Part shown: in pieces, positions 1 to 5,322 of the stretch
Layout of the letters: each line of letters opens with the position of its first letter
Numbering within the stretch: position 1 is the first letter of the stretch
Assembly: GCA_944388615.1 (NCBI GenBank)
Contig: CALXJL010000088.1
Span: 1 to 5,418, forward strand
DNA: 5,418 nucleotides
Direction: 5' to 3'
From: an uncultured Clostridia bacterium
Lineage (GTDB): Bacteria; Bacillota; Clostridia; TANB77; CAG-508
Notes under the pieces: generated by a model
Told to the model about the DNA's origin: nothing
Seen by the model: only the letters and a program-made list of their open reading frames with translations
Database searches by the model: none
Made by a program: the position numbers and the translations under genes

Positions 1-981
1 TTAATAATATTATTAAATATGTTTAGTTCAGGTATATCATATTTAATAATAAAATTATTTAATATAAAAGAAAAAGATAAAAAGAAAATAAAAAGCAATT
101 CTTTTTATACACCTTTAAAGAGGTTTATAAGAATATTGCCAATATATTTAGCTTTTAGTATTTTAAATGTAAGTTTTATGAATTATATTGATAAAATATT
201 TAAAGTAATAACTATAATACTAATAGCACAAGGTATTGCGGGATTATTTGATGTAGAGTCTACTATAGTAAAAAAAATAAAGAATAGTAATAAATTTGAT
301 AAAAGTGATCAAGCATTAGCTTTTATTTGTAAGATTATAAAAGTAATTATATATATAATTGCAGCATATATTATTTTATTAGAATTTGATTATAATCTAA
401 GTGGAATTATAACAGGTTTAGGATTGGGTAGTGTTGTAATTGCATTTGCAGCACAGGATATTGCAAAAAACATATTCGCAGGTTTGAGCATTTTTGTGGA
501 TAGACCATTTGAAATAGGGGATTTTATAGAATGTGGAACATATATAGGTACAGTTGAAGATATAAAATTCAGAACAACTAAAATAAGAACCTTGGAAAAT
601 ACTGTAATAACAATACCAAATACAGTTCTTACAAATGGAGCTATAAATAATTATAATAGTATGCAAAAAAGAAGATTTTCTTTAGACTTAGGTTTAGTAA
701 TGAGTACACCTTCAGATACTATAGAAAAAATAACAAATAGAATAAAATTCGCTTTAGAAAATCATAAAAATGTTATAGAGAATTCTGTGGTAGTATCATT
801 TAACAAAATCACACAAGATAGTATGAACTTAATGATTTATTTATATACAGATGTAACAGATTATGAAGAATTTTTGAAATTTTCTCAAGAGATAAATATA
901 ATAATAATGGAAATAGTAGAAAAAGAAGAGATTGGATTAGCATATCCATCACAAGATATTTATATAAGAAATGTCAAGTAA
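1..981 (+). CDS. MscS-family mechanosensitive ion channel, 5' end cut by window edge
   Basis: This encodes a small-conductance mechanosensitive channel of the inner membrane, a family that opens under membrane tension to release solutes during osmotic downshock. The reading frame is open from base 1. The first ATG (base 19) has no Shine-Dalgarno sequence, so the true start probably lies upstream. Counting from that ATG, hydrophobic segments lie near residues 36-52, 58-77 and 100-122. The pore-lining helix follows at 127-158, rich in Gly/Ala, with GLGLGSVVIAFAAQD then KNIFAGL. The MscS beta domain starts at VDRPFEIGDFIE (160-171) and includes IPNTVLTNGAINNY (199-212). An alpha/beta C-terminal domain ends in the family-typical GLAYPSQDIYI (306-316). 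The gene stops at TAA 979-981. There is no separate classical terminator, only the hairpin shared with the sleB leader. Family assignment is firm, but the MscS subtype is not resolved. Confidence 0.93.
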   Translation, partial: LIILLNMFSSGISYLIIKLFNIKEKDKKKIKSNSFYTPLKRFIRILPIYLAFSILNVSFMNYIDKIFKVITIILIAQGIAGLFDVESTIVKKIKNSNKFDKSDQALAFICKIIKVIIYIIAAYIILLEFDYNLSGIITGLGLGSVVIAFAAQDIAKNIFAGLSIFVDRPFEIGDFIECGTYIGTVEDIKFRTTKIRTLENTVITIPNTVLTNGAINNYNSMQKRRFSLDLGLVMSTPSDTIEKITNRIKFALENHKNVIENSVVVSFNKITQDSMNLMIYLYTDVTDYEEFLKFSQEINIIIMEIVEKEEIGLAYPSQDIYIRNVK

Positions 982-989
982 AAAGTTTT

Positions 990-1018
990 GTATAGATTCA
1001 CCAATTCTGGATAAAATA
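990..1018 (+). promoter_or_regulatory. Candidate sigma-F/sigma-G (forespore) promoter for sleB
   Basis: GTATA (990-994) is followed after 14 bases by GGATAAAATA (1009-1018). Bacillus sigma-F sites have a GYATA-like -35 and a GGnnAnAnTR-like -10 about 15 bases apart, and every specified base of that -10 pattern is met here. Read as sigma-G, the last seven bases (TAAAATA) sit 17 bases from the -35 and match CATWMTA at five positions. sleB is known to be forespore-expressed in Bacillus, which fits. The predicted start of transcription is near base 1025. This is a consensus match by eye and was not scored. Confidence 0.5.
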
Positions 1019-1041
1019 AATTCAGAATGAGGTGAATTTTT
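994..1041 (+). promoter_or_regulatory. Hairpin plus T-run that contains the sleB ribosome binding site
   Basis: The 5' arm ATTCACC (996-1002) pairs with GGTGAAT (1031-1037), and ATTCTG (1004-1009) pairs with CAGAAT (1023-1028). Between them is a small internal loop (A against GA), and the terminal loop is 13 bases. One G-U and one A-U pair can extend the base. The Shine-Dalgarno GAGGTG (1029-1034), seven bases before the sleB ATG, lies in the 3' arm and internal loop. Five Ts (1037-1041) follow. On a transcript reading through from mscS, this could terminate transcription and/or hide the sleB ribosome site. The pairing is seen directly, but the function is inferred. Confidence 0.5.
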
Positions 1042-1755
1042 ATGTTTAACAGATTAAAAAATATTAGTAAAACTAATAAAAGAAGAGTGTGGGAAATAAT
1101 AATTGCATCTATTATTGTACTAATATTTATTGTATATAATTTTATAATAAGAAACAATGAGGTACAAGCCTTATCCAAATATGGTTCAAGAGGTAGTGAA
1201 GTAACAACAATTCAAACAAAATTGAAAAGATGGGGATATTATAATGGAAATATAGATGGAATATATGGAACCCAGACATTAAATGCTGTTAAATATTTTC
1301 AAAGAAAAAATGGACTTACAGTAGATGGAATAGCAGGAAAAAGAACATTAGAAGCAATGGGGATATATACTTCATCAACAACAAGTTCAAGTTCAGCAAG
1401 TAATTCAAGTGATTTAACACTACTTAGTAAATTAATATATGGAGAAGCAAGAGGAGAACCCTATGAAGGACAAGTAGCAGTTGGAGCAGTAGTACTAAAT
1501 AGAGTAAGAAGTAGTTCGTTTCCAAATACAATATCAGGTGTAATATATCAAAGTGGAGCATTTGATGTAGTAAGAGATGGACAAATAAACTTAACTCCAA
1601 ATTCAACAGCAAAAAAAGCAGCACAAGATGCATTAAATGGATGGGATCCATCATATGGTGCAATATATTATTTTAACCCAAGTACAGCAACAAGTGCATG
1701 GATTTGGTCAAGACCACATGTAATTACAATAGGAAATCACAGATTTTGTAAATAG
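1042..1755 (+). CDS. sleB: Spore cortex-lytic enzyme SleB (germination lytic transglycosylase)
   Basis: SleB degrades the muramic-delta-lactam-containing cortex peptidoglycan during spore germination. The 237-residue product has a basic N-terminus, then a hydrophobic segment (about 17-36). A V-x-A site (VQA, 41-43) follows, so it could be either a cleaved signal peptide or a membrane anchor. Residues 44-107 form a peptidoglycan-binding domain (SRGSEVTTIQTKL, DGIYGTQT, AVKYFQ, GLTVDGIAGKRTL). A Ser/Thr linker (110-123) leads to the SleB/CwlJ hydrolase domain (125-237). Its YGEARGEPYEGQVAVGAV core carries the likely catalytic Glu135 and is followed by LNRV. The domain also has the FNP (211-213) and GNHRFCK ending. 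The start is supported by GAGGTG seven bases upstream. In Bacillus sleB is followed by ypeB, which is needed for SleB stability. No ypeB is present here: an unrelated minus-strand cassette follows instead. Confidence 0.93.
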   Translation: MFNRLKNISKTNKRRVWEIIIASIIVLIFIVYNFIIRNNEVQALSKYGSRGSEVTTIQTKLKRWGYYNGNIDGIYGTQTLNAVKYFQRKNGLTVDGIAGKRTLEAMGIYTSSTTSSSSASNSSDLTLLSKLIYGEARGEPYEGQVAVGAVVLNRVRSSSFPNTISGVIYQSGAFDVVRDGQINLTPNSTAKKAAQDALNGWDPSYGAIYYFNPSTATSAWIWSRPHVITIGNHRFCK

Positions 1756-1769
1756 AGCATTTCTGGATA

Positions 1770-1802
1770 GTCCCCAAATGGACATTTTGTTCATTTGGGG
1801 AC
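1770..1802. repeat. 15-bp palindrome, REP-like
   Basis: GTCCCCAAATG (1770-1780) is the exact reverse complement of CATTTGGGGAC (1792-1802). The interior can pair further (GACA against TGTT, one G-U), leaving a three-base TTT loop. It lies 14 bases after the sleB stop, and no T-run follows the 3' arm, so it is not a classical terminator. Its GGGGAC-type arms resemble dispersed REP-like palindromes mobilised by IS200-type (Y1) transposases. That resemblance is from memory and unverified, and no second copy lies in this window. Confidence 0.65.
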
Positions 1803-1815
1803 AGACTTGAAAAGT

Positions 1816-1864
1816 AAAAAACAGCCGTATAAGAGAAGAAGAACTTCTCTTAACGACTGTTTTT
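1816..1864. terminator. Bidirectional Rho-independent terminator
   Basis: The arms 1817-1838 and 1844-1864 pair as AAAAACAG/CTGTTTTT, CGT/ACG and TAAGAGAAG/CTTCTCTTA. There is one C-A mismatch, one bulged A and a five-base loop. The plus strand ends in TTTTT (1860-1864) and the minus strand in six Ts (complement of 1816-1821). It therefore ends the plus-strand sleB transcript and, 30 bases after its stop, the convergent minus-strand gene. Confidence 0.85.
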
Positions 1865-1880
1865 CCGGGTTCAGGGGTGA

Positions 1881-1944
1881 CTTCAATCCTGAGTTCAATC
1901 CTTAGGGTTGAAGTTCTGCCAAGCAGAGCTTGCGAGCTCTGCTT
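1881..1944 (-). repeat. Inverted repeats over the 3' end of the minus-strand gene
   Basis: Two hairpins sit side by side. AAGCAGAGCT (1921-1930) and AGCTCTGCTT (1935-1944) form a perfect 10-bp stem with a TGCG loop inside the coding region, encoding the Ala-Glu-Leu-Ala-Ser-Ser-Ala stretch near the C-terminus. CTTCAATCCT (1881-1890) pairs with AGGGTTGAAG (1904-1913) with one G-U pair and spans the stop codon. A second TTCAATCCT (1894-1902) is an alternative partner for the same right arm. Confidence 0.6.
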
Positions 1945-2575
1945 TAAGAACAAGGTAAGAGATATAGTCTTTTACCTGTTCTCGATGAGTTGCTCCAGCG
2001 AGCTCGTCGGCAGCATCCATGGTTTTATTCCATAGATGCTCCAACTGATGAGAGTTTAAGCTAGTCAATCGGTGAAATATATCCCACTCATCTGGTCTGA
2101 GTGAGAATATTATCATGACTAGTGTCACTCCGATAAGTATACTAGCGAAACGTGTTAATGTGTTCGCCAGTATACTAGGCGTTAGGGCTACTGCAGCAGC
2201 CACGCAACCGATTATTGGTAGTCCCAGAAGAGTACATGGGAGTACCAGTCTAGCTCTGCTCTTTCTCGTTGCCTTGGCAAGAATGAGCAAAGCGTCCTTC
2301 TTGGCCGGCTTACTTACCTTGGGAGGATAAAGCCCAGTAGGCTTCTTATGTCTCTGGGACTCTGTTTCCTTAGATCCCCAAGAAGGAAAATCAAAATCAT
2401 CTGATTCACCATAAGAATCCGTCTCGGAATCTATCCGAACCTCATCAGTCTCCTGCTGAAGCTCCTGGTCTTCAGCAACCTCAGTTGTTTTAGTCGCTGT
2501 TGTTGCTTCATCTACCTCGTTTGTCGTTGTCTCTTCGGCAACTTCCGTTGCCATTGTTTCTTCTTTTTCAGTCAT
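1895..2575 (-). CDS. Unrecognised membrane protein with acidic N-terminal tail and two TM segments
   Basis: I do not recognise this 226-residue protein. Residues 1-65 are low-complexity, rich in Glu, Asp and Thr, with TEVAE occurring twice (10-14 and 31-35), and are probably disordered. Residues 71-109 turn basic (HKK, KKD, RKSRAR). Two hydrophobic segments follow, about 110-133 and 139-158, separated by a very short turn. The C-terminal 67 residues look helical and soluble, with two Trp (W164, W182) and a final W219. Positive charges before the first and after the second segment suggest both tails are cytoplasmic. There is no signal peptide. The start is chosen because AAAGGA lies eight bases upstream of ATG 2575; a second Met at residue 8 has only a weak AAGAAG. 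Codon and base use differ strongly from all neighbours. It has its own promoter, leader hairpin and terminator. The ORF is convincing, but no function can be assigned. Confidence 0.8.
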   Translation of the reverse strand: MTEKEETMATEVAEETTTNEVDEATTATKTTEVAEDQELQQETDEVRIDSETDSYGESDDFDFPSWGSKETESQRHKKPTGLYPPKVSKPAKKDALLILAKATRKSRARLVLPCTLLGLPIIGCVAAAVALTPSILANTLTRFASILIGVTLVMIIFSLRPDEWDIFHRLTSLNSHQLEHLWNKTMDAADELAGATHREQVKDYISYLVLKAELASSAWQNFNPKD

Positions 2576-2620
2576 TGTTCAATTCCTTTCTGTCGTTTTT
2601 GTTCAATACCCGAACCCAAA

Positions 2621-2664
2621 TTTAGGTGCCGTTTCGCCATAATATGAAACAGCCATAGCCTAAA
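2621..2664 (-). promoter_or_regulatory. 5' leader stem-loop of the minus-strand gene
   Basis: Read on the minus strand, TTTAGG (2664-2659) pairs with CCTAAA (2626-2621), and GCTGTTTC (2653-2646) pairs with GAAACGGC (2635-2628) with one U-G pair. The loop is 10 bases and the internal loop is asymmetric (5 against 1). The transcript is predicted to start near 2668, so the structure would begin within a few bases of the mRNA 5' end, followed by about 45 mostly unpaired bases to the ATG. It could stabilise the mRNA or regulate the gene. It matches no riboswitch class I know. Confidence 0.5.
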
Positions 2665-2674
2665 CTACAATAAT

Positions 2675-2703
2675 ATTATAACATAAAAAACAATTCTTGA
2701 CAA
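2675..2703 (-). promoter_or_regulatory. Sigma-A promoter for the minus-strand cassette gene
   Basis: On the minus strand TTGTCA (2703-2698) is followed after exactly 17 bases by a perfect TATAAT (2680-2675). The -10 is preceded by TGT, giving an extended -10. This is the best consensus promoter in the window. It predicts a start near 2668 and a leader of about 93 bases. Confidence 0.78.
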
Positions 2704-2725
2704 ATCTGGTATACATTGATAATAT
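2697..2725 (+). promoter_or_regulatory. Sigma-A promoter for the yqeG-pilD-pepP block
   Basis: TTGACA (2697-2702) is a perfect -35. The -10 is either TAATAT (2720-2725, spacing 17) or GATAAT (2718-2723, spacing 15). The -35 overlaps by five bases the -35 of the opposing minus-strand promoter. A leader of about 65 bases precedes the yqeG start. Confidence 0.62.
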
Positions 2726-2796
2726 ATAATCGATAAAAAATCTATAAAGGTAATAGGAAAGCCATAAACCTAAATATACATATAAGAGGAAAACTA

Positions 2797-3291
2797 ATGA
2801 ATTTATATCCTAAAGAATATGTAAAAGATATAAGAAAAATAAAAATAGAATTATTAAATAAAAATAATATCAAAGGATTAATATTAGATGTAGACAATAC
2901 TCTAATAGACTATTATAAAAACTTTTTAGAAGGAACTGAACAATGGTGTGAAGACTTAAAAAAACAAGGAATAAAAATGTGCATACTATCTAATAGCAAT
3001 AAAAAAGAAAAAGTACAATCTGTAGCACAAAAGTTAGATATTCCATATATATTTTTTGGAACAAAACCATTAAAAAGAGGTTTTAAAAAGGCAAAAACAA
3101 TTTTACAATTACCAAGCGAAAATATAGCAGTAGTAGGAGACCAAATATTTACAGATATAATAGGTGCAAATAGATGTAAAATGTTTTCAATACTAGTAGA
3201 TCCAATAAATCAAAAAGATATATGGATTACTAGATTAAAAAGACCTATAGAAGAATATATAATAAAGCAATATAAAAACAAAAATAAATAG
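2797..3291 (+). CDS. yqeG: YqeG family HAD-IIIA phosphatase
   Basis: This is a cytoplasmic HAD-superfamily hydrolase of the small YqeG group (typically about 170 residues; here 164), which has no cap domain. Motif I is LDVDNTL, with the nucleophile Asp31 and the acid/base Asp33. Motif II is ILSNS (63-67), with Ser65. The motif III lysine is in TKPLKRGF (Lys90). Motif IV is VGDQIFTDIIGANR, with Asp115 and Asp120 for Mg2+. All catalytic residues are present. The physiological substrate is not settled for this family; in other bacteria related proteins dephosphorylate lipid or sugar phosphates. The start is fixed by AGAGGA six bases upstream. It is the first gene after the plus-strand promoter and is followed after 70 bases, with no terminator, by the prepilin peptidase gene. 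In Bacillus yqeG lies next to yqeH and aroE, which are not seen here. Confidence 0.9.
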   Translation: MNLYPKEYVKDIRKIKIELLNKNNIKGLILDVDNTLIDYYKNFLEGTEQWCEDLKKQGIKMCILSNSNKKEKVQSVAQKLDIPYIFFGTKPLKRGFKKAKTILQLPSENIAVVGDQIFTDIIGANRCKMFSILVDPINQKDIWITRLKRPIEEYIIKQYKNKNK

Positions 3292-3361
3292 AATAAAATT
3301 TAAATAAAAACATACAGATTAAAGAATAAAAGTACAAATGAATAGTGAAAGAGGGATAAAA

Positions 3362-4105
3362 ATGTATATAAATGATATAAATATATTATATTATGTGCTA
3401 TTTGGAATGATAGGATTAATAGTTGGACAATTTGTAGACTGGTGTAATGAAAGATTGGTAGAATATAAACCAATATTTTCAAAAGAATTTTTTACAAAAT
3501 ATCTAAAAAAAGCACAGCCTAAATACTTATTAATGCTGACAATAGCATTAATATATATAGGATTATTATATATATATGGTCTAAATGATATTAATTTATA
3601 TAAATATATTGTGTTAACTCCAATGCTTGTAAGTGTACTAATAATAGACTATAAAGAACAAATAATACCTAATAGACTAACTTTAACAATATTTGAAACT
3701 GGTTTACTTGCAACAGTTCTTCAGGCTGCTATAAATGTTAATGCAGGTGTAACAATAGCAATGGAAATGATACTTGGAATGCTAGTTGGAGCTGGTATAT
3801 TTTTAGTTATTACATTAATAGGTGGTCTTATTGTAGGTAAAGAAGCAATGGGATTTGGAGATATAAAACTAATGGGAGCATTAGGGTTATTATTTGGATG
3901 GGTAGGAATAATAGAAGTTGCTCTAATGTCATTTATTTTTGGTGCTATCATTAGTATATTATTATTATTGTTTAGAAAAAAGAACAAGAGTGAATATATA
4001 GCTTTTGGACCTTTTATAGTACTTGCATCATTTGTTTTAATGATTTTTCAATCTGAAGCAATAATGGTTGTACTATATAAAATATTTACTTTAGGTGGTA
4101 TTTAA
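3362..4105 (+). CDS. pilD: Type IV prepilin peptidase (A24 aspartyl protease)
   Basis: This is a polytopic membrane protease that removes the leader peptide of type IV prepilins, pseudopilins or competence pilins at the cytoplasmic face. It has two catalytic aspartates: Asp96 in LIIDYKEQIIPNRL, and Asp167 in the GFGD motif (164-167) followed by IKLMGALG. About seven to eight hydrophobic segments span the 247 residues, and the C-terminal FGPFIVLAS matches the family. I chose ATG 3362 because AGAGGG lies six bases before it. An in-frame ATG 24 bases earlier (3338) has no good ribosome site. The N-terminal GQFVDWCNERL (22-32) is a remnant of the usual GSFLNVxxxRLP segment. The zinc-binding Cys pairs of the methylase-associated domain are missing (only one Cys), so N-methylation is doubtful. 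No pilin gene is in the window, so its substrate lies elsewhere. It is probably co-transcribed with yqeG and pepP. Confidence 0.88.
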   Translation: MYINDINILYYVLFGMIGLIVGQFVDWCNERLVEYKPIFSKEFFTKYLKKAQPKYLLMLTIALIYIGLLYIYGLNDINLYKYIVLTPMLVSVLIIDYKEQIIPNRLTLTIFETGLLATVLQAAINVNAGVTIAMEMILGMLVGAGIFLVITLIGGLIVGKEAMGFGDIKLMGALGLLFGWVGIIEVALMSFIFGAIISILLLLFRKKNKSEYIAFGPFIVLASFVLMIFQSEAIMVVLYKIFTLGGI

Positions 4106-4124
4106 TAAAAAAGTAGGTGATAAT

Positions 4125-5189
4125 ATGAATACAAAGCTAAAATGGTTAAGAGATAAGATAAAAATGCAAAATATGCAAGGATTTATAATAACAAATCCAA
4201 TAAATGTAAAATATTTAACTAATATTGATGCAGAGGGAATTCTTCTAATTACAAGAAAAGAAAATATTTTTATAACAGATGGAAGATATATGGAACACGT
4301 GAGACAAATACTTACAATAGATGACGAAATTGTAGTTATGAATTTTAAAGATATTTGTTTAGAAGATTATGAAAACTTTTTTATATTTTGTGAAAATGTT
4401 GGTTTTGAAGAAAATTATATGACTTATGCTAAATATAAAGAATATAAACAAAAATTCAAAATAAATAATTTTGAAGAAACTGAATATATTATAGAAAAAC
4501 AAAGAATGATAAAAGATGAAAAAGAAATATCAAATATTAAAGAAGCGTGTAGAATAACAGATAATTGTTTTGAACATTTGAAATCTTATATAAAAATTGG
4601 AATGACAGAAATACAAATTGCAGATGAAATACAAAAATATTTCAAGGAAAACGGAGCTGATGGATTAGCTTTTGAAACTATCGTAGCTTCAGGAGTAAAT
4701 TCATCTAAACCACATGCAATACCTACAAATAAAAAAATAGCACTTGGTGATCCTATAACAATAGACATGGGCTGTAAATATAATGGCTATTGTTCAGATA
4801 TGACAAGAACAATCTTTGCAGGAGAAATCTTGGAAAGTGTAAAGACAATATATGATATTGTTTTAAAAAACCAAATTAAAGTATCTGAACAATTGAAAGA
4901 TGGGGAAATGATAAAAAATATATGTAAAAATTTAGAAGCAGAATTTAAATTAAATGGTTTTGATTTAATTCATGCATTAGGACATGGTGTTGGCTTAGAT
5001 ATTCACGAATTACCAACAGTTAGTTCAAAAAATGATATTAATCTAAAGGAAAATATGATAATTACAAATGAGCCAGGTATATATTTACCAGGACAATTTG
5101 GTGTTAGAATAGAAGATACTGTATTAATTACAAAAAATGGAAGCATAAATTTAACCAAATCTGACAAAAACTATATAATAGTAAGATAA
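4125..5189 (+). CDS. pepP: M24B Xaa-Pro peptidase (aminopeptidase P / YqhT-like)
   Basis: This is a cytoplasmic dinuclear-metal peptidase that hydrolyses peptides with proline at the second position. The 354 residues divide into an N-terminal creatinase-like domain (1-about 120, with DGRYMEHV at 52-59) and a pita-bread catalytic domain. All five metal ligands are visible: Asp214 (TIDMG), Asp225 (SDMTRT), His287 (HALGHGVG), Glu316 (NEPGIY) and Glu330 (RIEDT). His197 (SKPHA) and His294 (DIHE) match the substrate-binding histidines of the family. I chose ATG 4125 because AGGTGA (4115-4120) precedes it. An upstream in-frame GTG at 4095 overlaps the preceding gene and has no ribosome site. The gap to pilD is 19 bases. 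Its length fits the shorter YqhT/PepQ-like members. Whether it acts as an aminopeptidase or as a prolidase cannot be settled from sequence alone. The downstream efp matches the Bacillus yqhT-efp order. Confidence 0.92.
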   Translation: MNTKLKWLRDKIKMQNMQGFIITNPINVKYLTNIDAEGILLITRKENIFITDGRYMEHVRQILTIDDEIVVMNFKDICLEDYENFFIFCENVGFEENYMTYAKYKEYKQKFKINNFEETEYIIEKQRMIKDEKEISNIKEACRITDNCFEHLKSYIKIGMTEIQIADEIQKYFKENGADGLAFETIVASGVNSSKPHAIPTNKKIALGDPITIDMGCKYNGYCSDMTRTIFAGEILESVKTIYDIVLKNQIKVSEQLKDGEMIKNICKNLEAEFKLNGFDLIHALGHGVGLDIHELPTVSSKNDINLKENMIITNEPGIYLPGQFGVRIEDTVLITKNGSINLTKSDKNYIIVR

Positions 5190-5193
5190 AAAC

Positions 5194-5222
5194 TTGATTT
5201 TTTAAATGAAATATTGTATTAT
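5194..5222 (+). promoter_or_regulatory. Sigma-A promoter for efp
   Basis: TTGATT (5194-5199) is followed after 17 bases by TATTAT (5217-5222), in the 133-base gap between pepP and efp. No terminator hairpin was seen in the gap, so efp may also receive read-through from pepP. The predicted leader is about 95 bases. Confidence 0.55.
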
Positions 5223-5322
5223 ATTATGGTAACAAGAAAAGAATGGAAAAAAATATAGAAACATTCAAGATTAAAGTATATAAATGTATTTGCATGGCAA
5301 GTATAAGAAAGGGGAAATAAAA

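Larger units (their letters stand above)
1756..2668. other. Foreign-composition cassette between sleB and yqeG
   Basis: This stretch differs from both flanks in base composition. Sampled 60-base rows at 2041, 2221 and 2461 contain 25, 31 and 29 G+C, whereas rows at 3121 and 4501 contain 17 and 14. Its single gene uses CTG, CTC, CTT and CTA for Leu, where the neighbours use almost only TTA. From left to right it holds a 15-bp palindrome, a bidirectional terminator, a minus-strand gene whose 3' end is folded into inverted repeats, and a leader hairpin. A possible short terminal inverted repeat (GGGTTCAGG at 1867-1875 against GGGTTCGGG read on the minus strand at 2617-2609) encloses the gene. 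No transposase, integrase or target duplication was found. Its outer limits are approximate, and horizontal acquisition is inferred. Confidence 0.6.
2646..2780. repeat. Imperfect 24-base direct repeat (2646-2669 and 2757-2780)
   Basis: Both copies share the ordered blocks GAAA, GCCATA, CCTAAA and ACA, separated by only one to three differing bases. The left copy overlaps the outer arm of the minus-gene leader hairpin. The right copy lies in the yqeG leader, just before its ribosome binding site. The two copies bracket the divergent promoters. They could be a duplicated leader segment, paired binding sites, or chance in AT-rich DNA. Confidence 0.35.

Noticed and set aside
1003..1769. Direct repeat TTCTGGATA on both sides of sleB (1005-1013 and 1761-1769)
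   Set aside because: Nine bases in AT-rich DNA can recur by chance. The left copy is explained by the promoter and hairpin, and sleB has native composition, so a target duplication around sleB is unlikely.
1795..1865. Integron-type attC recombination site next to the cassette gene
   Set aside because: The stem edges read CGTTAAGAG and CTCTTAACG, but they do not fit the GTTRRRY/RYYYAAC core. The gene also has its own strong promoter and long leader, unlike integron cassettes, and the T-runs fit a terminator better.
2115..2330. 71-residue plus-strand ORF opposite the cassette gene
   Set aside because: It lies entirely antisense to the better-supported minus-strand gene, has no ribosome site, and has no promoter or terminator of its own.
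2732..2796. Riboswitch or T-box in the yqeG leader
   Set aside because: The leader is only about 65 bases, with no stable stem, no conserved riboswitch motif and no terminator before the gene.
4095..4124. GTG 4095 as the start of the Xaa-Pro peptidase
   Set aside because: It overlaps the pilD 3' end and lacks a ribosome site, while ATG 4125 has AGGTGA directly upstream and gives the family-like N-terminus.
5243..5320. 25-residue plus-strand ORF just before efp (leader peptide candidate)
   Set aside because: It has only a weak purine stretch before its ATG, and its end covers the efp ribosome site. The Lys/Ile/Cys-rich product resembles random AT-rich translation and shows no leader-peptide codon run or attenuator.
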